Shown one piece after another: positions 36,305-46,138 of a stretch of DNA of 64,000 bases. The notes beneath the pieces are model-generated. The model did no database searches. It was given only the letters and a program-made list of their open reading frames with translations, and was not told where the DNA came from. The stretch covers positions 1 through 64,000 of the forward strand of contig UQRY01000003.1 in the NCBI GenBank assembly GCA_900543675.1. Direction: 5' to 3'. Made by a program: the position numbers and the translations under genes. The stretch is from an uncultured Mycoplasmatota bacterium. GTDB lineage: Bacteria; Bacillota_I; Bacilli_A; RF39; UBA660. Within the stretch, counting starts at the first letter, position 1; the number at the start of each line of letters is the position of its first letter.

Positions 36305-37036
36305 ATGCCAAAAAAGAAGGAAACTGTAGAGGGAGAAGTACTAAAGGAAAAAAGAGTAACCAAGAAAAAAGCGGATGCTGATCATCCAAAAGAAGAGAAG
36401 ACAAAGACTTCACGAGTTAAAGTCGAAGAAAAGAAAGAATATCGTAAAGCTTATTTCTTCCCTAGATTGATGGCGTATATCATCGACTTTGCTATCGTTA
36501 CTTTATTGTTAAGTTTCATTTTGATGTTTTTTCCAGCTAATGAAAATTACTCTGCGTATTTAGAAGAGTATGAACAGATTCAGATGAATTATTTAGAAGG
36601 AAAAACTTCAGCGGATGAGTATATTAATCAATCAGTAGATGTAGTTCATGACTTAGATTACAGTAATGTAATGACTTCCGTTGTTGGGGTAATTGTATTT
36701 ATTCTTTACTTTGTTGTCTTCCAGTTTTATAATAATGGTCAGACTCTTGGCAAAAAATTGATGGGTGTCCGTGTAGTTTCGACTACGGGTGATGACAAAG
36801 TATCGATGAACCAGTATGTTCTTAGATCTTTGTTAGTGAATTCTTTAGTTTGTAATATCTTACTTATTGGTATGGTATTGTTTATGAGCAGGGATGTCTA
36901 TTTCTATGCGAAATTTGCTGTTGAAGGAATTCAAACAATTTTGATTATTGTATCTGCTTTTATGGTAATTTATTCAGCTAGTGGACGCGGACTTCATGAT
37001 AAAATGGCTGCAACTAGAGTAGTAATGGTTGATTAG
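36305..37036 (+). CDS. RDD family membrane protein
   Basis: 243 residues. A Lys/Glu-rich cytosolic N-terminus (1-45) precedes an RDD domain with about four membrane helices: RLMAYIIDFAIV, then GQTLGKKLMGVRV, and GRGLHDKMAATRVV. RDD proteins are small transport or antiport-related membrane proteins of mostly unknown function. ATG 36305 abuts the dus stop, and lysS follows within 10 bp, so it is in the dus-lysS operon. Confidence 0.85.
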   Translation: MPKKKETVEGEVLKEKRVTKKKADADHPKEEKTKTSRVKVEEKKEYRKAYFFPRLMAYIIDFAIVTLLLSFILMFFPANENYSAYLEEYEQIQMNYLEGKTSADEYINQSVDVVHDLDYSNVMTSVVGVIVFILYFVVFQFYNNGQTLGKKLMGVRVVSTTGDDKVSMNQYVLRSLLVNSLVCNILLIGMVLFMSRDVYFYAKFAVEGIQTILIIVSAFMVIYSASGRGLHDKMAATRVVMVD

Positions 37037-37046
37037 GAGGTTATTT

Positions 37047-38528
37047 ATGAGAGAATTTTCAGAACAAGAATTGGTACGACGTGGTAAGTTAGATAGTATT
37101 CGTGAATACTGTAATCCTTATCCAGAACGTTATGTACTTACTCATTCATTAAAAGAAGCATCTAATTTGGAAGATGGTGTTAATCAAGTTCGAGTTGCCG
37201 GACGTATTGTTTTCTTACGTAAAATGGGTAAGATGAGTTTTATTAAATTACGTGATATCGAAGGGGATTTACAGCTTTCTATTAAGATCGATTTAGTCGG
37301 TGAAAAAGCATATGAGTTCTTTAAGAGTAATATTGACCTTGGTGATTTTATTGGTGCTGAAGGAGAGATTTTTACAACGCATACTGGTGAAAAGACTTTA
37401 CGTGTTCAATCTTTTCAATTTTTAGGAAAAGCTTTGCGACCACTACCAGAAAAATTTCATGGTTTAACGGATCAAGAAGCATGTTATCGTCAGCGCTATG
37501 TTGATTTAATTATGAATCAAGATACTAGAGAACGTTTTTTACTTCGTATTCGTTTTATCCGTGAATTACGTCATTATTTAGATGATTTAGGATACTATGA
37601 GATTGAAACTCCTATTTTGAATAATAAAGCGAGTGGAGCAGCAGCTAAGCCTTTTGTTTCTCATCATAACGCTTTAGATATGGATGTTTATTTAAGAATT
37701 GCTCCAGAAACTTACTTAAAAAGAGCAGTAGTTGGTGGTATTCCTAAGGTATATGAAATTGCTAGATGCTTCCGTAATGAAGGAATGGATGCGACTCATC
37801 TACAGGACTTTACGATGGTAGAAGGATATCAAGCTTATTTTAATTACGAGGATAACATGAAGTTTATCCAACATATGTTACAGACAATTATTGAAAAATT
37901 ATTTGGTACTTTGACGATTCCATTTGGGGATAGAGAGATTGACTTCAGCGGAGATTGGCCTCGTGTCACTTTCCGTGAATTAATTCTTAAACATTCTGAT
38001 ATTGATATCGAAGTAGATAATACGAAAGAAAAATTATTAGCTAGAATTTTAGAAAAGAAAATTGAACTAGAAAGTGAAACCCCATTAGAGAATTTAGGTT
38101 TTGGTAATTTAGTTGATGTTTTATATAAGAAAGTTGCTCGTCCATTTATGATCGAACCAGTTTATTTAACTGAACATCCAACAAGTTTATCGCCACTTGC
38201 TAGAAGTAATGATGAACGTAAAGAGATTAGTGATCGTTTCCAATTAGTTATTAATGGAGCAGAAATTGTCAATGGATATTCAGAGTTGGTTGATCCAATT
38301 GAACAAGAAAAGAGATTATTAGAACAGGCAAGTTTAAAAGCAGCAGGGGATAGTGAGGCTATGCCAATGGATTACGATTATATTCGTGCTATGGAATATG
38401 GTATGCCACCAATTTCTGGTTGGGGAATGGGGGTTGACCGTATTGTTCAACTCTTGACTGGTGTTGATAATATTCGTGATGTTGTCATGTTCCCATTGAT
38501 GAGGCCATTAGATGAAGACAAAGATTAA
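37047..38528 (+). CDS. lysS: Lysyl-tRNA synthetase, class II
   Basis: 493-residue class IIb synthetase: N-terminal OB fold (VRVAGRIVFLRKMGKMSF), then motif 2 (CFRNEGMDATHLQDFTMVE) and motif 3 (GMGVDRIVQLLTG). I chose ATG 37047 after AGGAGG. No T-box or other leader is seen. A terminator follows. Confidence 0.96.
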   Translation: MREFSEQELVRRGKLDSIREYCNPYPERYVLTHSLKEASNLEDGVNQVRVAGRIVFLRKMGKMSFIKLRDIEGDLQLSIKIDLVGEKAYEFFKSNIDLGDFIGAEGEIFTTHTGEKTLRVQSFQFLGKALRPLPEKFHGLTDQEACYRQRYVDLIMNQDTRERFLLRIRFIRELRHYLDDLGYYEIETPILNNKASGAAAKPFVSHHNALDMDVYLRIAPETYLKRAVVGGIPKVYEIARCFRNEGMDATHLQDFTMVEGYQAYFNYEDNMKFIQHMLQTIIEKLFGTLTIPFGDREIDFSGDWPRVTFRELILKHSDIDIEVDNTKEKLLARILEKKIELESETPLENLGFGNLVDVLYKKVARPFMIEPVYLTEHPTSLSPLARSNDERKEISDRFQLVINGAEIVNGYSELVDPIEQEKRLLEQASLKAAGDSEAMPMDYDYIRAMEYGMPPISGWGMGVDRIVQLLTGVDNIRDVVMFPLMRPLDEDKD

Positions 38529-38531
38529 ATA

Positions 38532-38566
38532 GATACTCTATTCACTTGAGTATCTTCTTTTTTTTG
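38532..38566 (+). terminator. Intrinsic terminator of lysS
   Basis: AGATACTC (38532-38539) pairs with GAGTATCT (38549-38556), then a T-rich tail. Confidence 0.85.
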
Positions 38567-38597
38567 CTGAAAAGACTGGTTTTTTGAGGTAAAACGA

Positions 38598-38625
38598 TTG
38601 TATTTTGTGCCAAATTATGTATAAT
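38598..38625 (+). promoter_or_regulatory. Promoter of the 38644 transporter
   Basis: -35 TTGTAT (38598-38603), 16-bp spacer, -10 TATAAT (38620-38625), followed by an AGGGAGGG ribosome-binding site. Confidence 0.7.
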
Positions 38626-38643
38626 GAAATAGGGAGGGTTAAT

Positions 38644-40284
38644 ATGAAAAAGCATAATAGTTTCAAGGTTGTGTTGATTACAATATTCGTAGTAGCACTT
38701 TGTACTTGGATTTTTCCTAGTGCGCAATTTTCTACACAGTTAATCGAGGGCGAAAGAGTTCAAGTTGGTTTATTTGATGTATTTTCGTATCCAATGGTAG
38801 CACTTTATTACTTTATGAATATTTTTGTATTCGTAATTGCATGTGGTGCCTTTTACGGAGTTGCTTATAGAATACCGGCATACAAAAAACTATTAGAAAA
38901 GATTACTGCTGGTTTCAAAGGTAGAGAAAATATTTTCTTAGTTTTGATGATTGTCTTGATTGCCGCTTTAGTTTCTGTAACGGGTATTTCATTTCCAATC
39001 GTCTTTATATTCCCATTAGTCATTTCAATTATTTTAATGATGGGATATAACAAGTTAGTTGCGGCTAGTGTAACAGTTGGTTCTACTATTGTAGGTATAG
39101 CTGGTACAACATTAGGTACAACTACGGTTGGATATGTAAATTATCTTTTAGGAACAGATACTTTCGATGAAATGATTACGAAAGTGATCATCTTAGTTGT
39201 TTTAACTGTTTTATTGGTAGCTAATGTTTTACTTTATGCGAAAAAAACAAAACGTGTAGTAGAAGAGAAAAAAGAAGAATTAGCTCATGATGATAAAGTT
39301 AAAGAAGTTAAGAAAGAAGAAAGTGTTAAAGCTGTTTCTTCTAAGAGTGAGACGAAGAAAGAACATGTAGAAGATACTAAGAAAGAAACTACTAAGAAAA
39401 AGGATACTACTAAGAGTACGAAAACAACAAAAACAAAAACAAAAACTAAAGGACGTAAGTCAAATTCTACTAAAGGTAAAACAAGAGCTGCTTTTGCCAA
39501 ATCTAGTGATGAGGTAATTCAAGTGGAAGTAGCTAATGGTAAACCTAAAAAAGTACGTGTTTGGCCATTTGTAATCATTTTTGATCTCATTGTGATTATC
39601 TTAGCAATCTGTATGTTTGATTGGGAAGGATTATTTGGGATTACTTGGTTTACAGATGCAACAGATGCAATTGTTGGTTATGAAGTTGGTGGATTCCCAA
39701 TTTTCTCTAAATTATTAGGTACTTTCAATGCATTTGGTTCATGGAGCTTAAATGTTGAAGTTCCAGCTATGATTTTGATTTTCACTTGTATTTTAGCTTT
39801 AGTATATCGTGTTAAATGGTCTGATTTCATTGACGGTGTAGTAGATGGAGCTAAACGTAGTGCACCAGTTGCGACTGTAATGTTGTTGATTTTCACAGTA
39901 CTTATTCTTGTAACTTATCATCCATTCCAATTAAGCATTACAAAAGTATTACTTGATTTCTCAACAGGATTAAATGTAGTTACGATGTCAATTATTGCGA
40001 TGTTTTCAAGTTTCTTCAATGCTGATCTTACTTATGTCGCACAAAGTACATTACCTTATGTTACATCGGTTATTACGGATAGTTCACTTTATCCATTACT
40101 TGCCGTTATCTTCCAATCTATCTATGGATTAATGATGTTAATTGCGCCTACTAGTATTATCTTATTAGGTACATTAACTTATTTGGACGTTCCTTATACT
40201 CAATGGTTAAAACATATTTGGAAATTATTTGTACAGTTCTTAATTGTACTTATCATTATTTTCTTAATTGTACTTGCGGTTTAG
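38644..40284 (+). CDS. YfcC/DcuC-like ion-transporter superfamily membrane protein
   Basis: 546 residues with about 12 membrane helices in two halves. TWIFPSAQF near the N-terminus, the Gly/Thr-rich VGSTIVGIAGTTLGTTTVGYVNY and a matching second half resemble YfcC/C4-dicarboxylate or basic amino acid carriers; substrate unknown. The halves are joined by a cytosolic insert (about 200-295) made almost only of Lys, Glu, Thr and Ser (repeats of KKET and KTKT), unusual for the family. ATG 38644 follows GGGAGGG. Confidence 0.6.
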   Translation: MKKHNSFKVVLITIFVVALCTWIFPSAQFSTQLIEGERVQVGLFDVFSYPMVALYYFMNIFVFVIACGAFYGVAYRIPAYKKLLEKITAGFKGRENIFLVLMIVLIAALVSVTGISFPIVFIFPLVISIILMMGYNKLVAASVTVGSTIVGIAGTTLGTTTVGYVNYLLGTDTFDEMITKVIILVVLTVLLVANVLLYAKKTKRVVEEKKEELAHDDKVKEVKKEESVKAVSSKSETKKEHVEDTKKETTKKKDTTKSTKTTKTKTKTKGRKSNSTKGKTRAAFAKSSDEVIQVEVANGKPKKVRVWPFVIIFDLIVIILAICMFDWEGLFGITWFTDATDAIVGYEVGGFPIFSKLLGTFNAFGSWSLNVEVPAMILIFTCILALVYRVKWSDFIDGVVDGAKRSAPVATVMLLIFTVLILVTYHPFQLSITKVLLDFSTGLNVVTMSIIAMFSSFFNADLTYVAQSTLPYVTSVITDSSLYPLLAVIFQSIYGLMMLIAPTSIILLGTLTYLDVPYTQWLKHIWKLFVQFLIVLIIIFLIVLAV

Positions 40285-40324
40285 AAATAAATCGACTTTG
40301 ACAAAATAAGAATGGTGTAATTTT

Positions 40325-40366
40325 AAGTAGATGGAATCTTATTTAAGAGGACGTCTACTTTTTTTG
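40325..40366 (+). terminator. Intrinsic terminator
   Basis: AAGTAGA (40325-40331) pairs with TCTACTT (40354-40360), with an inner ATCTT/AAGAG stem, then T7. A TTGACA at 40302 lies upstream, so a short transcript from there is possible. Confidence 0.8.
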
Positions 40367-40433
40367 TGTCCTAGTGTTTAAAAAAATTCTAAATCGTTCA
40401 TATTATGCATAGAATGATATAGGAGGAAATGTT

Positions 40434-42737
40434 ATGTTTTCTAGATTTAGTGAAGAAGCACAAAAAGTACTGTTAAATGCAAAGAAGGAAATGCAGGAAT
40501 TGAAACATCCTTATGTTGGTACTGAGCATTTGTTGTTGTCTTTGATTTCTATTCAAAAAGATATTGGAAAGAAAATGGCTGAGTATGGGGTAACTTATCA
40601 AAAATTCAAAAATAAATTAGTAGAGGTTGTAGGAGTTGGAACTGAGGATAACTCTTGGTTTTTGTATACTCCATTGTTAAAAAGAGTTTTAGAAACAGCA
40701 ATTTTAATTAGTAAAGAATCCGTAAATGGCGAAGTTGGATGTGATCAATTATTATTTTCTATTTTAGAAGAGGGCGAAGGAATTGCGGTTCGGATTTTAG
40801 AAAAATTGAATGTTGATGTAGAAGAGTTACAAGAAGTATTTTCTTTAAAGTTAACGGCTAAGAAAAAAGGAAATAAAAAGAAGTTAATGGTAGAAGAATA
40901 TGGATTAGATTTAACGAAAAAAGCACTAAATCATGAAATTGATCCTGTCATTGGTCGTGATGATGAATTATTACGTGTGATGGAGATTTTATCGCGTCGA
41001 ACGAAGAATAATCCATTATTAATTGGGGATGCTGGTGTGGGTAAGACGGCGATAGTTGAAGCGCTAGCGCAATTAATTGTTTTAAATCAGGTACCAGATA
41101 AGCTTAAAAATAAACGATTAATTTCTGTTTCTATCGCTAGTTTAGTAGCTGGTACTAAATATCGTGGTGAGTTTGAAGAGAGAGTAACGAAGATGCTTAA
41201 AGAAATAGAAAATGATGATACGATTATTCTTTTTATTGATGAGATTCATACGTTAATGGGAGCAGGTGGAGCTGAGGGCGCAATCGATGCAGCGAATATT
41301 TTTAAACCGGCTTTGGCTAGGGGGAAGCTTCAATTAATTGGTGCGACTACGATCGATGAATATAAGCAATCTATCGAGAAAGATAAGGCAATTGAGCGTA
41401 GATTTCAAGTTGTGGTTGTCGAAGAACCAAAAACCGATAAAGTTTATGATATCTTATTGAAATTGAAACCATTATATGAGAAGTTTCATCATGTTAAGAT
41501 TTCCGATGATGGTTTACGCTTTATTATTCAATTAACGGATAAATATATGCATGATAGGAGGCAGCCAGATAAAGCGATCGATGTTTTGGATGAGGTTTGT
41601 GCTAAGGTTTCTTTAGTTGCGGATAAAGATAGTAGAGCCTTACATAAATATCAAGAAAAATTAACAGAATTAGTGGATAAAAAGAATAAATATATTCTTC
41701 AAGAAGATTTTGAAAAAGCGGGGGCTTTAAAAACAGAGGAAAAAGAATTATCGTCATCGATTAATACGATTGAGTTAAAACGAATGAAAGCACGAGGAGT
41801 AAGACGGGTGAAACTTTCTGATATCGCGGATGTAGTTAGCGCTAAAGCTAAGGTTCCTATTTATGAGATTCATTCAGCTAGTTTGAAACTTTTAGAACGA
41901 TTAGAAAAACAGCTTAAACAAAAAATTTATGGTCAAAACCAAGCCGTCATGCAGTTAGTTAACTTTACAAAGAAAATGCAGTTAGGCTATAAAGAAGGAA
42001 ATCATCCAACGTCTTTCTTATTTGTGGGCCCAACAGGAGTAGGAAAAACAATGTTAGCGAAAGAATATAGTCGTCTCTTATTTGGAGAAGATCGATTAAT
42101 TCGCTTAGATATGAGTGAATATAAAGAAGCAGGTAGTATTACTAAAATTATTGGTTCTGCTCCAGGCTATGTAGGATATGATGATGGTAAGAATAAGTTA
42201 GAGGAAATAAAGAATAAGCCACATGCTGTTATTTTGGTCGATGAAATCGAGAAAGCCCATCCTAGTGTATTAAATCTATTTTTACAAATTTTAGATGAAG
42301 GAAGAATTACTGATGCTAAAGGGAATACTGTTCACCTAGAACATAATATTATTATCATGACTTCCAATATCGGTTTTTCTACTCATGATTTAGGATTTGT
42401 TTCTACCAATACAATAGAGTCAAAATTACAAGACTTTTTATCTTTAGAATTATTAAATCGAATCGATCAGATTATTGAGTTTAATCGTTTATCTCATGAG
42501 GCAATCAAACAGGTAGTTTTGACTCAAATGCGTGAGTTAAAAGAAAAGTTTAAAGCTCGTGATATTAAAATTCAATTTGCTGATTCTTTAGCAGAAGATA
42601 TTATAGGGGCCTGTGATTATGAAAAATTTGGGGCTAGACGAGTAAGTAAGATTATTGAAGATAAAGTGGATAATTATATTATCGATCAAGTATTGTTGGG
42701 AATGAATTCTATCAAAGTTGAGGAGATCAGTTTGTAG
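40434..42737 (+). CDS. clpC: ClpC-type AAA+ unfoldase
   Basis: 767-residue Hsp100 that unfolds proteins for ClpP. Two Clp-N repeats (1-140), AAA1 with Walker A GDAGVGKT (about 199), a UVR-like middle segment ([18 protein letters not shown]), AAA2 with GPTGVGKT (about 532) and SNIG/arginine finger. The UVR segment and Clp-N mark it as ClpC. ctsR, mcsA and mcsB, which form an operon with clpC in Bacillus, are absent here, and no CtsR operator repeats (GGTCAAA) are seen. Confidence 0.93.
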   Translation: MFSRFSEEAQKVLLNAKKEMQELKHPYVGTEHLLLSLISIQKDIGKKMAEYGVTYQKFKNKLVEVVGVGTEDNSWFLYTPLLKRVLETAILISKESVNGEVGCDQLLFSILEEGEGIAVRILEKLNVDVEELQEVFSLKLTAKKKGNKKKLMVEEYGLDLTKKALNHEIDPVIGRDDELLRVMEILSRRTKNNPLLIGDAGVGKTAIVEALAQLIVLNQVPDKLKNKRLISVSIASLVAGTKYRGEFEERVTKMLKEIENDDTIILFIDEIHTLMGAGGAEGAIDAANIFKPALARGKLQLIGATTIDEYKQSIEKDKAIERRFQVVVVEEPKTDKVYDILLKLKPLYEKFHHVKISDDGLRFIIQLTDKYMHDRRQPDKAIDVLDEVCAKVSLVADKDSRALHKYQEKLTELVDKKNKYILQEDFEKAGALKTEEKELSSSINTIELKRMKARGVRRVKLSDIADVVSAKAKVPIYEIHSASLKLLERLEKQLKQKIYGQNQAVMQLVNFTKKMQLGYKEGNHPTSFLFVGPTGVGKTMLAKEYSRLLFGEDRLIRLDMSEYKEAGSITKIIGSAPGYVGYDDGKNKLEEIKNKPHAVILVDEIEKAHPSVLNLFLQILDEGRITDAKGNTVHLEHNIIIMTSNIGFSTHDLGFVSTNTIESKLQDFLSLELLNRIDQIIEFNRLSHEAIKQVVLTQMRELKEKFKARDIKIQFADSLAEDIIGACDYEKFGARRVSKIIEDKVDNYIIDQVLLGMNSIKVEEISL

Positions 42738-42755
42738 AAGCGGATCTTCTTTTTT
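42736..42755 (+). terminator. Intrinsic terminator of clpC
   Basis: AGAAG (42736-42740) pairs with CTTCT (42746-42750), then a T-run. Short stem. Confidence 0.6.
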
Positions 42756-42863
42756 GACGGTTTCTTTCTCATAAAAACCATGATATAATGGTTTAAACAC
42801 GGAAAAAAGTATCTACCATAATTATTCCGTAATTTTGTAATATAATGAAAAAGGTGATTGATT

Positions 42864-44255
42864 TTGAAAATTTATAATACGTTAACGAGAAAAGTTGAAG
42901 AGTTTATTCCTCATGAAGAGGGTGTTGTTAGGATGTACACTTGTGGTCCTACGGTATATAACTATGCTCATATCGGGAATTTACGTACTTATATCTTTGA
43001 AGATGTTCTAGAAAAAGGGTTACGTTATTTAGGCTATGATGTTCGTCGAGTAATGAATATTACTGATGTTGGTCATATGACGAGTGATAGTGATTCTGGC
43101 GATGATAAGATGTTAAAAAGTGCGGAAAAAGAAGGAAAGACTGTTTATGAAATTGCGGAATTTTATACAGATGCCTTTTTTAAGGATCTCGAGAAATTAA
43201 ATATTCGTAAACCAGATATTGTAGAGAATGCTAGTCATCATATTGATATGTATATTAAAATGATCTCTAAAATGTTAGAAGATGGTTATGCTTATCAATC
43301 CCATGGAAATGTTTATTTTGATATTAGTAAAGCAAAAGACTATTACCAACTTTCAGGAAAGAATCCAGATGATTTAATGGTTGGAGTTAGAGATACTGTA
43401 GAAGAAGATGATTTTAAGAAAAATCCAGCTGACTTTGGATTGTGGTTTACCGATAGTAAGTTTTCCAATCAAGATATGAAATGGGATTCTCCTTGGGGTA
43501 TCGGTTATCCTGGTTGGCACATTGAATGTAGTGGTATCAGTGCGAAATACTTAGGAGAGTATTTAGATATTCACTGTGGTGCGGTGGATAATATTTTTCC
43601 TCATCATACAAATGAAATTGCGCAAAGTGAAGCTTATTTTGGTCATAAATGGTGTAATTACTGGGTACATGGAGAATTTTTAAATGATAAGACTGGTAAA
43701 ATGAGTAAGTCTAAGGGTGAGTTTTTACGTCTTCAACTATTAGAGGATAAAGGATATTCTCCACTTAGTTATCGTTATTTATGTTTGAATAGTCACTATC
43801 GAAAAGGTTTAGTATTTTCTTATGAAGCTCTTGATCAAGCCGAGACAAGTTATCGTAAGTTGAAAAATCGTATTAAGTCATTAGATAGAACACCTAATCT
43901 TCGTGAGGGAAAAATCGATTATTATCAAGATAAGTTTAAAGAAGCTATCGCAAATGATTTAAATACATCTAGTATGTTAACACTAGTATACGATGTATTA
44001 AAAGATAATGAATTGACAGATTTTACGAAGTTGTATTTAATTGAAGATTTTGATAAAGTGTTATCTCTAGATTTGACCGTAGAAGAAGAGGAAGAACTTC
44101 AAGATGAGCAGTTTATTTTAGATAAGATTGAAGAGAGAAAACAGGCGAAGAATGCTCGTGATTTTGCGCGCGCAGATGCGATTCGTGATGAATTATTGAG
44201 TCAAGGTATTCGCTTGATCGATACAAGAGAGGGTACTACTTACGAAAGAATTTAA
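42864..44255 (+). CDS. cysS: Cysteinyl-tRNA synthetase
   Basis: 463-residue class I synthetase: zinc-site Cys in MYTCGPTVYNYAHIGN (with HIGN), ECSGISAKYLG, and KMSKSKGEF. TTG 42864 is chosen because AAGGTG lies 7 bp upstream; the alternative TTG at 42858 is too close to it. A TATAAT (42841-42846) precedes it, as does a 6-bp hairpin (ACGGAA/TTCCGT, 42800-42831) of unknown role. No T-box. Confidence 0.95.
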   Translation: MKIYNTLTRKVEEFIPHEEGVVRMYTCGPTVYNYAHIGNLRTYIFEDVLEKGLRYLGYDVRRVMNITDVGHMTSDSDSGDDKMLKSAEKEGKTVYEIAEFYTDAFFKDLEKLNIRKPDIVENASHHIDMYIKMISKMLEDGYAYQSHGNVYFDISKAKDYYQLSGKNPDDLMVGVRDTVEEDDFKKNPADFGLWFTDSKFSNQDMKWDSPWGIGYPGWHIECSGISAKYLGEYLDIHCGAVDNIFPHHTNEIAQSEAYFGHKWCNYWVHGEFLNDKTGKMSKSKGEFLRLQLLEDKGYSPLSYRYLCLNSHYRKGLVFSYEALDQAETSYRKLKNRIKSLDRTPNLREGKIDYYQDKFKEAIANDLNTSSMLTLVYDVLKDNELTDFTKLYLIEDFDKVLSLDLTVEEEEELQDEQFILDKIEERKQAKNARDFARADAIRDELLSQGIRLIDTREGTTYERI

Positions 44256-44273
44256 GGAAGGGAGGAATCCACA

Positions 44274-44969
44274 CTGTATTATACTTATGATTTAATGGGC
44301 TATGGATTAGTTTTAATCGGAGTCGTTATTACTTTAGTAGCTCAGTCTTTTGTTACTAGTCGATATCGTCGTTATCGGACTAAAGATACGAAGAAAGGGT
44401 TATCTGGACAGGAAGTTGCCCGAATGATTTTAGATAAGCATGGACTTAGTCATATTTATGTGACAGAAGTAAAAGGAACGCTTACTGATCATTATGATCC
44501 AAATAGAAAAGTGGTAAGATTATCTAGTGAAGTATTTCATGGAACTTCGGTTGCTTCTTGTAGTGTAGCGGCTCATGAAGTAGGGCATGCGATTCAAGAT
44601 AAAGAAGGTTATTTCTTTATTCGACTTAGAGGAGCTATTTTCCCTTTGGTTAGTTTCGCTTCTAAATTTGGTTATTTGGCTATTTTGATTGGATTTCTAT
44701 TTAATTTTATGGATTTAGCTTGGGGCGGCGTTGGATTACTATTAATTATTTTATTTTTTCAATTGATTACGCTACCGGTTGAGCTAGATGCTTCTAAAAG
44801 AGCACTTGCCGAGTTACAAAAATTAGAGATTTTAGAGGAAAAGGAATTATCTAACGGTAAAGATATGTTACAAGCAGCAGCGATGACCTATGTCGCATCT
44901 CTAGCTACAACATTACTAGAAATTTTACGTTTTGTTCTTATTATAGCGGGAAGAGACGATCGAAAATGA
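44274..44969 (+). CDS. YugP-type membrane zinc metallopeptidase
   Basis: 231-residue membrane protein with HEVGHA zinc motif in SVAAHEVGHAIQDKEGY, an N-terminal membrane helix and two more after the motif. Family function is poorly known. The start is probably CTG 44274: GGGAGG (44260-44265) is 8 bp upstream and the extra MYYTYDLMGYG resembles homologues that begin MYYGYG. The first ATG (44295) has no Shine-Dalgarno. It follows cysS by 18 bp. Confidence 0.85.
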   Translation: MYYTYDLMGYGLVLIGVVITLVAQSFVTSRYRRYRTKDTKKGLSGQEVARMILDKHGLSHIYVTEVKGTLTDHYDPNRKVVRLSSEVFHGTSVASCSVAAHEVGHAIQDKEGYFFIRLRGAIFPLVSFASKFGYLAILIGFLFNFMDLAWGGVGLLLIILFFQLITLPVELDASKRALAELQKLEILEEKELSNGKDMLQAAAMTYVASLATTLLEILRFVLIIAGRDDRK

Positions 44970-44989
44970 TGGTCTTTTTCTTTTTTTGG
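44953..44989 (+). terminator. Intrinsic terminator
   Basis: AGACGATC (44954-44961) pairs with GATGGTCT (44968-44975) with one mismatch, then a T-rich tail. Confidence 0.6.
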
Positions 44990-45011
44990 TAAAACGGTAT
45001 GAATATTGGAT

Positions 45012-45040
45012 TTGCGTCTTAGTTAGCTTCTTGATATAAT
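45012..45040 (+). promoter_or_regulatory. Promoter of mrnC-rlmB-sigH
   Basis: -35 TTGCGT (45012-45017), 17-bp spacer, -10 TATAAT (45035-45040). Confidence 0.7.
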
Positions 45041-45057
45041 GAAAACGGTGATGAGAA

Positions 45058-45441
45058 GTGAAACCAGTAGAAATTAATCCTTTAGTTTTAGCGTATTTAG
45101 GAGATACGATTTATGAAAATTATGTTCGCCGTTATTTGATAAATCTTGGTTTGACGAATGTTAAACAGTTACAGGAGGCAGCAGTAGAGTATGTTAGTGC
45201 TCGGTGTCAAGCAGCTTATTTGAAAAGTTTACTAGATTTAGATTTTTTTACCGATGAAGAAATGGATGTTTTAAAAAGAGCGCGAAATTGTAAGAGTAAG
45301 TCTCATCCTAAAAACTGTGATATTCTTACGTATAAACATGCAACAGCGTTAGAAGCAGTGATTGGATATTTGGATATTGTTGGTAGAAAGAATAGAATAG
45401 ATGCGATAATAGATATGATCTTAGGAGGTAAGTTATGTTAG
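45058..45441 (+). CDS. mrnC: Mini-ribonuclease III
   Basis: 127-residue RNase III-like domain without a dsRNA-binding domain; it processes 23S rRNA ends. Motifs LAYLGDTIYENYVRRYL and ATALEAVIGYLDI carry the catalytic acidic residues. GTG start after GATGAGAAG. It overlaps rlmB by 7 bp. Order cysS-mrnC-rlmB is as in Bacillus. Confidence 0.95.
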   Translation: MKPVEINPLVLAYLGDTIYENYVRRYLINLGLTNVKQLQEAAVEYVSARCQAAYLKSLLDLDFFTDEEMDVLKRARNCKSKSHPKNCDILTYKHATALEAVIGYLDIVGRKNRIDAIIDMILGGKLC

Positions 45442-46136
45442 TCTATGGAAAAAATGTAGCTTTAGAATATTTGACAGATGGTAAAAAAGTACGAAAAGTT
45501 TATTTGCAGGAAGGGTTTAAAGACGAAAAAATTCTTTTCTTGGTCCGAAAATTGAATTTTCCTGTTATTTATAAGCGGAAATCAGATTTAGATCGACTTG
45601 CGAGTGGTGTTCATCAAGGTATAATTTTAGATGTAGAGGATTTTAGTTATTGTTCATTTGATTCACTTTCTAATGAAGAGGACAGCTTTTTGATTATTTT
45701 AGATCATTTGGAGGACCCTCATAATTTAGGTGCGATTATTCGAACGGCAGAAGCGGCTGGTGTCGATGGAATTATTCTTCCTAAAGATCGTGGGGTTACG
45801 GTAAATGGCACTGTTTTGAAAACAAGTGCAGGAGCGATTTATCATCTTCCTGTCTGTCAGGTTGTCAATCTTCATCAGACGATTGATGCCCTTAAGAAAA
45901 AAGGCTTTTGGATTGTCGGTACAGATATGACGAATAGTCAGGATTATCGAGAGATTGATTATTCTGGTAAAATCGCCCTTATTATTGGTAATGAGGGAAC
46001 AGGTATGAGTCGGTTAGTCCGTGAATCTTGTGATTTTATTGCTAGAATCCCTATGTATGGTAAAGTAAATAGTCTAAATGCGTCAGTTGCAGCAGGAATT
46101 ATGATTTATGAGGTGATTAGACACAAGAAAGGATAG
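45435..46136 (+). CDS. rlmB: SPOUT rRNA 2'-O-ribose methyltransferase (RlmB/TrmH family)
   Basis: 233 residues. An N-terminal L30e-like substrate-binding domain precedes a SPOUT domain with a trefoil knot: LDHLEDPHNLGAIIRTAEAAG, GNEGTGMSRLV and SLNASVAAGI. RlmB modifies G2251 of 23S rRNA. ATG 45435 overlaps mrnC. yacP, which follows in Bacillus, is absent and the sigma factor gene comes next. Confidence 0.93.
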   Translation: MLVYGKNVALEYLTDGKKVRKVYLQEGFKDEKILFLVRKLNFPVIYKRKSDLDRLASGVHQGIILDVEDFSYCSFDSLSNEEDSFLIILDHLEDPHNLGAIIRTAEAAGVDGIILPKDRGVTVNGTVLKTSAGAIYHLPVCQVVNLHQTIDALKKKGFWIVGTDMTNSQDYREIDYSGKIALIIGNEGTGMSRLVRESCDFIARIPMYGKVNSLNASVAAGIMIYEVIRHKKG

Positions 46137-46138
46137 GT

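Noticed and set aside
42800..42831. T-box or attenuator before cysS
   Set aside because: A 6-bp hairpin exists, but there is no T-box sequence GGTGG and no poly-T.
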